From NCBI RefSeq assembly GCF_900129045.1, contig NZ_FQTX01000002.1, forward strand, positions 434,001 through 498,000: a stretch of DNA of 64,000 bases. The letters run 5' to 3'. This document shows, in pieces, positions 15,841-23,443 of the stretch. The first letter of the stretch is position 1; each line of letters begins with the position of its first letter. The notes under the pieces are model-generated. The model made no database searches. It was not told the DNA's origin and saw only the letters and a list, made by a program, of their open reading frames with translations. The DNA comes from Bifidobacterium merycicum DSM 6492 (GTDB lineage Bacteria > Actinomycetota > Actinomycetes > Actinomycetales > Bifidobacteriaceae). The position numbers and the translations under genes were made by a program.

Positions 15841-16866
15841 TCAGATCTGGGTTGATGCGAACACACATAGGCGTGTGGGAATCTCATCCACCGAACATGG
15901 GTTCTTCGCACCGTCGTAGACGCGAGAGAACAGCTTCCGCGCGGCGGTGCGCCCCATAAGCACCGGATTTTGATCGAGGCAGGTGATGCCGAACCCGCTG
16001 TACTTGGCCCACTGCTCGTCGGCGAACGCGCAGATGCCGATGCGCTCGCGCGTCTGCGCGGAGGTCGCCTCGAGCACATCGCGCATGCTCTCCTCGTTGT
16101 TGGCGAACAGGCAGACCTTCTCGGCGCCATGTGCGTCCAACAGTTCCTTGATGCGATCCGCCAGGTCATGCGCGTCGGAATCGTACACCAGCACATCGCC
16201 GTCTATGCTGTGGGCGCCTACATACTCCTCGAATGCGATACGGCGCGTGGTACGCGTGCTGATGCCATCGCCCGGCCTGGTGACGAACGCCACATGGTCG
16301 AACCCACGGGATGCGAGATGGTCGAGCATCGAACGCACGGCTCCGGCATTATCGCTGGACACACTGTCATACGTCGGGGGAGTCATGATGCGGTCGAGCA
16401 TGACCACGGGCTTGCGGTTCTTCCTGCCATGGAAGTCCGCAAGCCACGCGTCGTTGTTGCCTACGGTGTTGACGATCAGACCGTCGACCTGTGCGTCCAG
16501 CAGCGATTCGATGTTGGCGCATTCCAGCTCGGGGCGATTGTTGGCGTCGCATACAAGAAGCTGAACGTCGCGGGCCCGGCATTCCTCCTGCATGCCTTTG
16601 ATGAGCAGCGAGCTGAACGGGTTGCCCACATCGGCGATGCTCACGCCGACCATGTGGCTTACGGTGGCCTTAAGCCCCTGCGCCATCCTGTTCGGTCGGT
16701 ATCCGAGCTCGCGGATCACCTGCTCTATCTTCGCTTTGGTCTCCGACGACATGTAGGCGTACTCGCCATGCAGATACCGTGAGATTGTGGTCTTGGAAAC
16801 ACCTACGGCCTCGGCCACGTCCCCCATGCTGGGCTTTCGATTCATCTTGCTCGCGTTCACTCCCAC
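15841..16866 (-). CDS. LacI-family transcriptional regulator
   Basis: The N-terminal helix-turn-helix MGDVAEAVGVSKTTISRYLHG with the hinge helix (RPNRMAQGLKA) is classic LacI, followed by a periplasmic-binding-protein-like effector domain (VGVSIADVGNPFSS, DGLIVNTVG, LDRIMTPP, GFGITCLDQNP). The start could be GTG at 16866, GTG at 16860 or ATG at 16845; the G-rich ribosome site favours one of the GTG codons. It lies upstream of and co-directional with the permease operon and probably represses it through the ACCGGT repeats at 15722-15797. Confidence 0.93.
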   Translation of the reverse strand: MGVNASKMNRKPSMGDVAEAVGVSKTTISRYLHGEYAYMSSETKAKIEQVIRELGYRPNRMAQGLKATVSHMVGVSIADVGNPFSSLLIKGMQEECRARDVQLLVCDANNRPELECANIESLLDAQVDGLIVNTVGNNDAWLADFHGRKNRKPVVMLDRIMTPPTYDSVSSDNAGAVRSMLDHLASRGFDHVAFVTRPGDGISTRTTRRIAFEEYVGAHSIDGDVLVYDSDAHDLADRIKELLDAHGAEKVCLFANNEESMRDVLEATSAQTRERIGICAFADEQWAKYSGFGITCLDQNPVLMGRTAARKLFSRVYDGAKNPCSVDEIPTRLCVFASTQI

Positions 16867-16968
16867 CCCCGGGATCGTACGTTCGTTGTTCTTCCATCAA
16901 CAATAGCGTGCCCGCGGGCGACATGGCGCTTACGGTTTGTCCTGCAGCGACGGAACACTGGACTTTCT

Positions 16969-18033
16969 ATGAGAGAATTTTGCAAGAAGTGGTATCAACG
17001 CATTGCCACCAGAGACATGGCGTTCATCGGCGTACTGACCCTGGTCGCCTCCTGCGTAGCCTCCTGGCTCAAACAGCTTCCGGTACTCAGCCTGTTCGGC
17101 GCCCTGATCATCGCCCTGCTGATCGGCATGGCGGCACAGTTCCCGGTCCGAAGCTGGTATGTCGGCGACTCGGCCGACCGCAAGGCCGGGGTCAAGGACG
17201 CGGCCGGGCTCATCTCCAACAAACTATTGCGGTTGGGCATCATCCTGCTCGGATTCAAACTCAACCTGCAGGTGCTGTTCACCCAAGGCATCAAATGCCT
17301 GCCGATTGCCGTGGCCGTGGTGACGCTTACCATCGTCGTGTGCTATGCCATCGCCCGCAGGCTCGGTGTCGACCCGCAGCTCGCCATCCTCGTGTCGGGC
17401 GGCACCGGCATCTGCGGCGCCGCTGCCGTCATGGGATTGTCCGGCTCGATCAAAGTCCCGCCGGAACAGGAAAGCGAAAAAGCGGACAACGAGGTCATGG
17501 CCGTGGCCATCATCGCCATCATGGGCACCATATTCGCGCTTGCGGAAATCGTGCTCGGCCCCTTGACGGGGCTTTCCGCCACGCAGCTGGGCATCACCGC
17601 GGGGGCGTCCCTGCATGAGATCGCGCATGCCGTGGCCGCAGGCGCCGCGTTCGGCGCCGTCGACATCGCCACCATCATGAAGCTCTCCCGCGTACTCATG
17701 CTCGTGTTCGCGGCCATCGTCATCTCCATCTGGTGGGACAGGCATCATTCCGCCGTGCCGGCCTCCGGCAAACGCACGGTTTCCTTCCCCTGGTTCATGC
17801 TCGGCTTCATCGGCGCGTCCATCATCGGCACCTTCGTGCCCTTTATCGCGTCCGTCACTCCTCGGCTGGTGGACATCGCCTACGTCGTGCTGGGCATGGC
17901 CATGGCCGCGCTCGGCATCACCGTGAATTTTGCTGCCATCGCGCAAAAGGGGCGTAAGGCGTTCCTCGCCAGCTTCCTCACATCGATTCTGCTGATGTGC
18001 TTCGCCGCCGGCATGGCCATGCTGTTCTTCTAA
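16969..18033 (+). CDS. YeiH-family putative sulfate/anion exporter membrane protein
   Basis: The 354-aa product has about ten membrane segments and family hallmarks: RLGIILLGFKLNLQ, LVSGGTGICGAAAVMGLSG, ASLHEIAHAVAAGAAFG and LGMAMAALGITVNF. It belongs to UPF0324 (YeiH), a group annotated as putative sulfate exporters without firm biochemistry. It is transcribed divergently from the LacI gene with about 100 bases between. The start ATG at 16969 has only a weak ribosome site. Confidence 0.88.
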   Translation: MREFCKKWYQRIATRDMAFIGVLTLVASCVASWLKQLPVLSLFGALIIALLIGMAAQFPVRSWYVGDSADRKAGVKDAAGLISNKLLRLGIILLGFKLNLQVLFTQGIKCLPIAVAVVTLTIVVCYAIARRLGVDPQLAILVSGGTGICGAAAVMGLSGSIKVPPEQESEKADNEVMAVAIIAIMGTIFALAEIVLGPLTGLSATQLGITAGASLHEIAHAVAAGAAFGAVDIATIMKLSRVLMLVFAAIVISIWWDRHHSAVPASGKRTVSFPWFMLGFIGASIIGTFVPFIASVTPRLVDIAYVVLGMAMAALGITVNFAAIAQKGRKAFLASFLTSILLMCFAAGMAMLFF

Positions 18034-18069
18034 CGTTTGGCATCAGCTGCCCATACGGGCACTTCGATA

Positions 18070-18107
18070 CATGGTGCCTTCCGCCATCGGAAGCGGAAGG
18101 CACCATG
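18070..18107. terminator. bidirectional hairpin between convergent genes
   Basis: A perfect 15-bp stem (CATGGTGCCTTCCGC) with an 8-base loop lies between the YeiH-like gene and the convergent NhaC-like gene; no strong U-run on either strand. Confidence 0.6.
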
Positions 18108-19448
18108 TTATTCACCGTCGGGCATGGCTTGTGCAGCGTCTGTCTTGCCGCCGCGCCTGCGCTCCAACAGGGCGCGGACGAGCCGGCATAATGGCAGCAG
18201 ATACAGCAAACAGGCGAACAACAGGCTCGCCTCCGGCGCACCCACCGAGGCAAGCGGCACCGCGCCCGCAATCGACCAGGGGATAAGCGGCGCCACCACT
18301 ACGGCGGTGTCCTCAAGATCGATGGCCCGGCGCTGCCGGTCGGATTCGACATTCGCGCACAACTGACTGGTCAGCATAATCGACAGCGTCTGATTGCAGG
18401 CGACCGCGCTGGCGACCAACGACGTCGCCAGCGTCGCGCCGAATGCGCTGCAACGCCGCGCCAACGCGGAAACGATACGGTGCGCGCCATCCAACAGACC
18501 GGTCTCCTGGAAGATGCCGGAATACGACGAGGAGATGCACACGATAAGCATCACCTTGACCATGGAGACGATGCCACCGCCATCGATAAGCGGCGCCACC
18601 CGCTCGTCCGCGCAGTGGAAACCGAACACCAGCGCACGTGCCAGCGCCTTCACATCCATATGCTGCACGAGAACGCACACCGGCAATGCGGTAAGAATAC
18701 TGGCACACATGGTGATGCGCACGTCCACGCGCGCGACGGCCAGCACCACCAGCACCACCGCAGGCAGAACCGTCGTCCAATGCAGGCAGAACGTCTTGCC
18801 GAACAATCCGCGCACATCCAACGATCCCGCCGAAGGATGCGTGCATAGCGCCAAGGCGGCATACGCCGCGCAGGTCAGCGCGAAGGGGACGGCGGCGGTG
18901 CGAACCATGAGTCGGATGTTCTCGAAGATGTTCGTATGCGTCAGCGTTTTGACCAGCTGGGCGCTGGTGGACACGGGCGAGCACCGGTCTCCGAAATAGA
19001 TGCCGGACAGGATCGCGCCGCCAAGCAGCATGGGGGAGACCTGCATCGACGTGCCCAAGGTCATGGTGATCACACCCATCGTCGCAGCCGAGGCGAACGA
19101 GGAACCCGTCAGCAGCGACATGAGGCAGTTGAGCAGGAACGTCAGCAGAATCACCGCATGCGGGCGGATCAGCGATGTCGTGTTCGCCACAATGAACGGT
19201 ACGGTTCCCGCGGCGCGCCACAGAGTGGTCAACAGGCCGATCAGCACGAAGGTGACCACCACGATGCTGGCCGCGCGCATAGTGGCAAGGCCCTTGCGAA
19301 TCATCGCGCCCCATGTGTGCCCGGTCAGCCGCCCATGAACAAGGAAGATGGCCAGGCCGGCGACCAGCGCCGGAATAATGGAGATGCCGGTCGCGATGCA
19401 GCCGATAAGCGCCGCGCAGAACAGCGCCATGGTGATGATCTCTGGCAT
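18108..19448 (-). CDS. NhaC-family Na+/H+ antiporter-like protein
   Basis: The 446-aa product has about 11-12 membrane segments. NhaC-type motifs are visible: LTGSSFASAATMGVITMTLG, GGAILSGIYFGDRCSPVSTSA and ACNQTLSIMLTSQL, then LIPWSIAGAVPLA. These proteins exchange sodium or other ions, or organic substrates, for protons. It is convergent with the YeiH-like gene. The ribosome site upstream is AGAGAGG. Confidence 0.85.
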   Translation of the reverse strand: MPEIITMALFCAALIGCIATGISIIPALVAGLAIFLVHGRLTGHTWGAMIRKGLATMRAASIVVVTFVLIGLLTTLWRAAGTVPFIVANTTSLIRPHAVILLTFLLNCLMSLLTGSSFASAATMGVITMTLGTSMQVSPMLLGGAILSGIYFGDRCSPVSTSAQLVKTLTHTNIFENIRLMVRTAAVPFALTCAAYAALALCTHPSAGSLDVRGLFGKTFCLHWTTVLPAVVLVVLAVARVDVRITMCASILTALPVCVLVQHMDVKALARALVFGFHCADERVAPLIDGGGIVSMVKVMLIVCISSSYSGIFQETGLLDGAHRIVSALARRCSAFGATLATSLVASAVACNQTLSIMLTSQLCANVESDRQRRAIDLEDTAVVVAPLIPWSIAGAVPLASVGAPEASLLFACLLYLLPLCRLVRALLERRRGGKTDAAQAMPDGE

Positions 19449-19562
19449 GGGTGCCTCTCTTCTCGATGATCCCCGTCGGGCATGCGACGGCTATGGCTTT
19501 GCCCACAGTAGCAGGGCGAACGCTTCAGCATTTTGTTTCGAATCACAGGCCAGACACGGTGT

Positions 19563-20060
19563 ATGCATTCCGCCGGCGTGGCGAGCGACCATTGGGTGAC
19601 CGCGGAGCAGGATGATTTCCTCGAATCGATGGCCGAAGCCGACGAGGCGGTGATCAACCACATGCGCGGCAAGATGATGTATCTGAACGTCATGAACCGC
19701 CTGTCCGTGGACTGTGATTGCCTCCCCAACCCGTCCGAGCCGGACATGCACGACATCGGCGTGCTGTCTTCGCTCGACCCGGTGGCGCTCGACCAGGCGT
19801 GCGTGGATCTCATCCATATCGCCCCCGACGGCGCGTCCGTCACCGAACGCATCGCCTCACGCCACGGCGAGCACACGTTCGAATACGCCGAAGAGCTCGG
19901 CATCGGTTCACGCTCGTACCGGCTGACCGTGGCCACGGCGATCGCCGTATTCGCCTTCGGCTCGACCAACGCCATCGCCGCCACTTGGACGAGTGATTTG
20001 GCCGCAGGCCTGCCGGGGCTCGCGCTGCAGTGGGCGCTGATTCCGCTCGCCGCATATTGA
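19563..20060 (+). pseudogene. DUF362 protein C-terminal remnant fused to a hydrophobic tail
   Basis: The frame encodes EADEAVINHMRGKMMYLNVMN, LSVDCDC, PDMHDIGVLSSLDPVALDQAC and GEHTFEYAEELGIGSRSY. These are the C-terminal signatures of DUF362 Fe-S-type proteins, whose N-terminal half is missing. After SYRL the frame continues into an unrelated hydrophobic segment (GSTNAIAATW, GLPGLALQWALIPLAAY) resembling the end of a membrane protein. No ribosome site precedes the only usable ATG. This is best read as two decayed gene fragments joined by deletion. Confidence 0.65.
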
Positions 20061-20212
20061 ACCGAATCGCTGATCGCCAAGCGCGGACGCTGAATTGTGA
20101 CGTTCGGGCGTGGCGATGCAACCACGTTCTGAACAAGTCCGACATTCCGGGAGTCAAGCCGTTAAGCTTGGCTCCCGTTGTCATATCGGCTCCGGGATCG
20201 AGGGAAGTGATC

Positions 20213-21052
20213 ATGGTCGCAGGCGTGTCCGTCGTCACCTTGCTGTTGGTGCTTATCTCCGGAATCGGCGCGGGATTCGTCGGATACGCCGTCGGAGCCT
20301 CGTCGCTGATCTCCTACCCGGCATTGCTGGCGTTCGGCATCCCACCGGTGCTGTCCAACACCACGAACACCGTGGGCGTGTGCGGCACCGGCATCGGTGG
20401 ACTGCTCTCCGCCAGAAAGGAACTCGCCGGCCAGCACAAGCGCGTGATCATCTACGCCTGCATCGGCCTGGTCGGTGGCATCATCGGCGGGCTGCTGCTC
20501 TTGGAGCTGCCGGCAAAAGTGTTCGAATGCGCAGTCCCGCCGCTCATCCTGTTCAGCGCGTTGCTCATTGCGCTCAACCCGCGCAAGAAAGCCGCCGCAC
20601 GCGACGCCGTCGCACAGGCGTTGCCGCAATCGCACCAAGGCAAGCGCGCAGAGCAGATCGCCAGCAGAACCGCCAGCGGCAGCCTGCGCAACGACCCCTG
20701 GTGGCTGTGGGTCGGCGTGAGCTTCGTCGGCATCTACTCTGGTTACTTCGGTGCAGCAGCCGGAACATTGGCGCTTGCGATTCTCGACCTGGGCAAGATC
20801 GGCCCGTTCCATCAGATCAACGCGCTGAAAACCGTGGTGGGATTCGGCGCGAACATCTCCGCCGCAATCATGTTCATCATCCGAGGCTCCGTCTACTGGC
20901 CGTTCGCCATCGCCATGTGCCTGGGCTGCATCATCGGCAGTTCCATCGCGCCTCCGGTCACCCGGCATATCCCTGAAAACATCATGCGTGCGGCCGCCGT
21001 GCTCACCGGCATCATCCTCGCCGTCAAGCTCGGCTGGAACACCTATTTCTAG
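20213..21052 (+). CDS. TauE/SafE-family sulfite exporter-like protein
   Basis: The ATG at 20213 has GAGGGAAG seven bases upstream. The 279-aa product has about eight membrane segments in two repeats, with GIGAGFVGYAVGASSLISYPALLAFGI and LSNTTNTVGV in the first and YSGYFGAAAGTLALAIL plus INALKTVVGFGANISAAI in the second. That pattern defines the TauE/SafE family, exporters of sulfite or organosulfonate-related anions. A hydrophilic loop of about 45 residues joins the repeats. The neighbouring YeiH-like gene could have a related anion role. Confidence 0.9.
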   Translation: MVAGVSVVTLLLVLISGIGAGFVGYAVGASSLISYPALLAFGIPPVLSNTTNTVGVCGTGIGGLLSARKELAGQHKRVIIYACIGLVGGIIGGLLLLELPAKVFECAVPPLILFSALLIALNPRKKAAARDAVAQALPQSHQGKRAEQIASRTASGSLRNDPWWLWVGVSFVGIYSGYFGAAAGTLALAILDLGKIGPFHQINALKTVVGFGANISAAIMFIIRGSVYWPFAIAMCLGCIIGSSIAPPVTRHIPENIMRAAAVLTGIILAVKLGWNTYF

Positions 21053-21133
21053 AATTTCTTCGACTGGGGCAGCGCTTGTGCATGCCTGTGCATGTTTTTC
21101 CGCTGCCCGGCGCATTCCGTAGGTGGTTTTTGG

Positions 21134-21226
21134 CTTCCGTAGGTGGTGAGAGCCGATAACCCGTTTGGAAATGGCTTGATATCAAGCCATTTCCAAAGCC
21201 GGTTCTGAGGGCAACCACCTACGGAA
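21134..21226. repeat. nested palindrome: 34-bp perfect palindrome inside a 14-bp inverted repeat
   Basis: The inner palindrome at 21164-21197 is perfect over 34 bases, with the central half TGGAAATGGCTTGAT. It is flanked by CTTCCGTAGGTGGT at 21134-21147 and its complement at 21213-21226; a further CCGTAGGTGGT copy starts near 21117. It lies between the TauE-like gene and the recombinase. It could be a terminator, a small mobile repeat or a recombinase-related site. Confidence 0.7.
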
Positions 21227-21315
21227 GCGCAAAACCCCCTACGAAAACCTGGAACGCAGAAGATGCTAAATGCTGTTATGAATGATTTGACTGATTTCGG
21301 ATCATTACAGCTTTG

Positions 21316-22242
21316 TTAGATAAGTGTTGACAGCGCTCGCATGACAATATCCACGTCCTTGTTTTCTAATTCACGAATGACATGCAGATAGGTTTCCTGT
21401 GTTGTGGTCATACTGGCATGGCCGAGACGGCGTGACACACTAGCAATCGATACGCCGGCGAACAGCAACAGTGATGCGTGCGTATGCCGCAATCCGTGGA
21501 TGGAAATGACTGGCACATCCACGTTTTTGCAATGTCTGGCGAGCACATCGTTAGCTGTTGAGTTGTAGACCTTGCCATGTACAAAAATGGGTTTGTCATG
21601 TGGAAGGTTCTTAAGCAACCCGGAAAGCTGCATGATGAGCTGCCAGTCAAGCTGCACCTTGCGCACGGATGATTCGTTTTTCGTGGGCACGAATCCGCCG
21701 CCGTTCTTGTAATCCCATGTTTTGCTGACGGAAAGCGTTTGATGGGCGAAATCGAAGTCATCGGGCGTGAGCCCAAGCGCTTCGGAGAATCGGAGTCCGG
21801 TTTTCGCGATGAGGAGGATGAGCCAATCCCAACTTGCCTCAGCGCCAAGATCAAGATCGGCGAGCATAGCGTGCAGCTCAAATTGGTTGAGATACTTCAT
21901 TTTCTTGATACGTGGCTGCTTGCCTTTGATGATGACCTTGCGCGTCGGATCACGGGGAATGAGCCCTTCATCAACGGCATCGAGGATGGCGCCTTTGATC
22001 TGATGGTGGAAATCCATGGTGGTCTGGCGCTCATGATGCTGCGCGTATCCGTTGATAAGCCGTTGATAAGCGGTCCGATCCATATCAGCAAGCTTCAGCT
22101 CGGGAATAAGCTTTCCGAGCCAGGATTGTGCAAGTCGGTATTTGCCCATGGTCACGTCCCGGATGGCGCCTTCCTTGTACGTTTTCACCCATTGGGTGTA
22201 GTAGTCGCAGAACAGCGATTCGGAAGTGATGGTTTCCTGCAT
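21316..22242 (-). CDS. tyrosine recombinase of the hsdS-switching locus
   Basis: The ATG at 22242 has GAAAGG eight bases upstream. The 308-aa product has an N-terminal SAM-like core-binding domain (residues about 10-100, FCDYYTQWVKTYKEG) and a C-terminal catalytic domain with Arg in TGLRFSEALGL, His-x-x-Arg in HGLRHTHASLLL, and LGHASMTTTQETYLHV with the Tyr nucleophile. Its frame is open upstream into the silent hsdS cassette with no stop, a quirk of cassette rearrangement. Position at the end of inverted hsdS repeats makes it the likely enzyme that inverts specificity segments. Confidence 0.9.
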   Translation of the reverse strand: MQETITSESLFCDYYTQWVKTYKEGAIRDVTMGKYRLAQSWLGKLIPELKLADMDRTAYQRLINGYAQHHERQTTMDFHHQIKGAILDAVDEGLIPRDPTRKVIIKGKQPRIKKMKYLNQFELHAMLADLDLGAEASWDWLILLIAKTGLRFSEALGLTPDDFDFAHQTLSVSKTWDYKNGGGFVPTKNESSVRKVQLDWQLIMQLSGLLKNLPHDKPIFVHGKVYNSTANDVLARHCKNVDVPVISIHGLRHTHASLLLFAGVSIASVSRRLGHASMTTTQETYLHVIRELENKDVDIVMRALSTLI

Positions 22243-22288
22243 GGCATGCACCTTTCTCAAGAAAAATAGGGGATAAGCGCAGCCATCA

Positions 22289-22320
22289 TACTCACGCTGA
22301 TGAAGGGTGATGAGCGAGTC
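22289..22320 (-). repeat. hsdS inverted repeat c (SLITLHQR region), minus copy
   Basis: Encodes DSLITLHQRE; nearly identical in opposite orientation to 26550-26579, 28728-28757 and 29343-29368. Confidence 0.8.
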
Positions 22321-22787
22321 CAGATGGTCGAAGAATGAGCCAAGCTGAGCTTGCTCTTTCAACCTCGGATAAGGAACTTTCAGTTCCATAACCTTGTTTT
22401 TAGAGATGTTGAATCGCGATATTCCCTGGGCCAGCAAAGTCAAATCACTTCGTACGTTTTGGGATCTAAGCATATAGGCGAGGTATCGCGAATCAAAGCT
22501 GCCGTCTTGCCGGTAACCAAAGCAAAAACTGTTCAGGTAAACATTTGGCTGGTCAGAAAGCCAAACTGATGACATGCCAACTTCCCCTGGCGTCTCGGAA
22601 GATACGGTAAACAATGCATCGCCATACCTAACTTCGTTTTGCTTCGAGTCTTTTTCGATGGATTCAAGTCGATTGCTGTCAGTGATTGGATTATCGAAAA
22701 CGTTTGTATACGGAACAAACTTAGCGGTACCGCGACCAAGGTCTTCCTTCGTCTTGCCAGACAGCCCACCATAAGCAGACCCGCAGT

Positions 22788-22943
22788 CTCCCAACTTACG
22801 CTGTTCCCAAGGGTCAGTGAAACCAGCGAAACGAATCTCCGGATACAGGGAACCCCCTTTAGGGAACATCTTGTCGAGCATGGATTTTTTCAGCACGCAG
22901 AGCTTGTCATACTTACGCTGATGAAGGGTGATGAGCGAGTCCA
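22788..22943 (-). repeat. hsdS central conserved block, minus copy
   Basis: About 155 bp, inverted relative to 28725-28880 with only a few mismatches. It encodes DSLITLHQRKYDKLCVLKK through FTDPWEQRKLGD, the spacer helices between two recognition domains. Confidence 0.85.
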
Positions 22944-23341
22944 CAGTTTTAAATACGCGGCTGATTTTCTTTTGTTCCGCTTTATCTGGCACCATTGCTT
23001 CAACTTCGACAAGGTTGCTTACAGCAAGTCCTGGTTGTGCCGATTGCCCTGAATATTGGCCCAAATCAAGCGTGCCAAACAAGTAATAGAGGAACGTCGT
23101 ATCATTAAGATGATTTGCTTTTACAGCAACAGCATGCTCGGTGAAATATGACTTTCCATCTGCAATATTGACATTCCCGCACAGTGCGCCTTGGCGTCCA
23201 ATAAGCGTATAAAGACCTTCATGGTTGAAAGTTGTCGTATAGCCTCTTAAACCATTGCCGCCGTAGACTGGATAAGAACCAGACTCCGACACATTGTCAG
23301 CGCAGATGAATTCGCCGCTTTTGAATTCAGTAGACAGTTCA

Positions 23342-23368
23342 CCCAGCTTACGCTGTTCCCAAGCGGGG
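23342..23368 (-). repeat. hsdS inverted repeat a, minus copy
   Basis: 27 bp exact inverse of 28237-28263 (contains CCCCGCTTGGGAACAGCG). It lies 75 bp upstream of hsdM, so inversion here would carry hsdM and its promoter along. Confidence 0.85.
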
Positions 23369-23443
23369 GTGCGGTATTCTTGTGAAAGATGTGCAGTCGC
23401 TCGTGGAACCGAGCTTTTCCGGTGCCGCAATGAGGAGGGATAG

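Larger units (their letters stand above)
22270..23390 (-). pseudogene. silent inverted hsdS cassette with two target-recognition domains
   Basis: Read on the minus strand it encodes PAWEQRKLG, a first recognition domain (EFKSGEFICADNV to AEQKKISRVF), the conserved spacer VDSLITLHQRKYDKLCVLKK through FTDPWEQRKLG, a second domain (YGGLSGKTKEDLG to EQAQLGSFF) and SLITLHQRE. It has no plausible start codon or ribosome site of its own, its 5' end abuts the divergent hsdM, and it runs open into the recombinase. It is therefore a storage cassette whose domains become expressed after inversion against the plus-strand hsdS copies. Confidence 0.85.
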
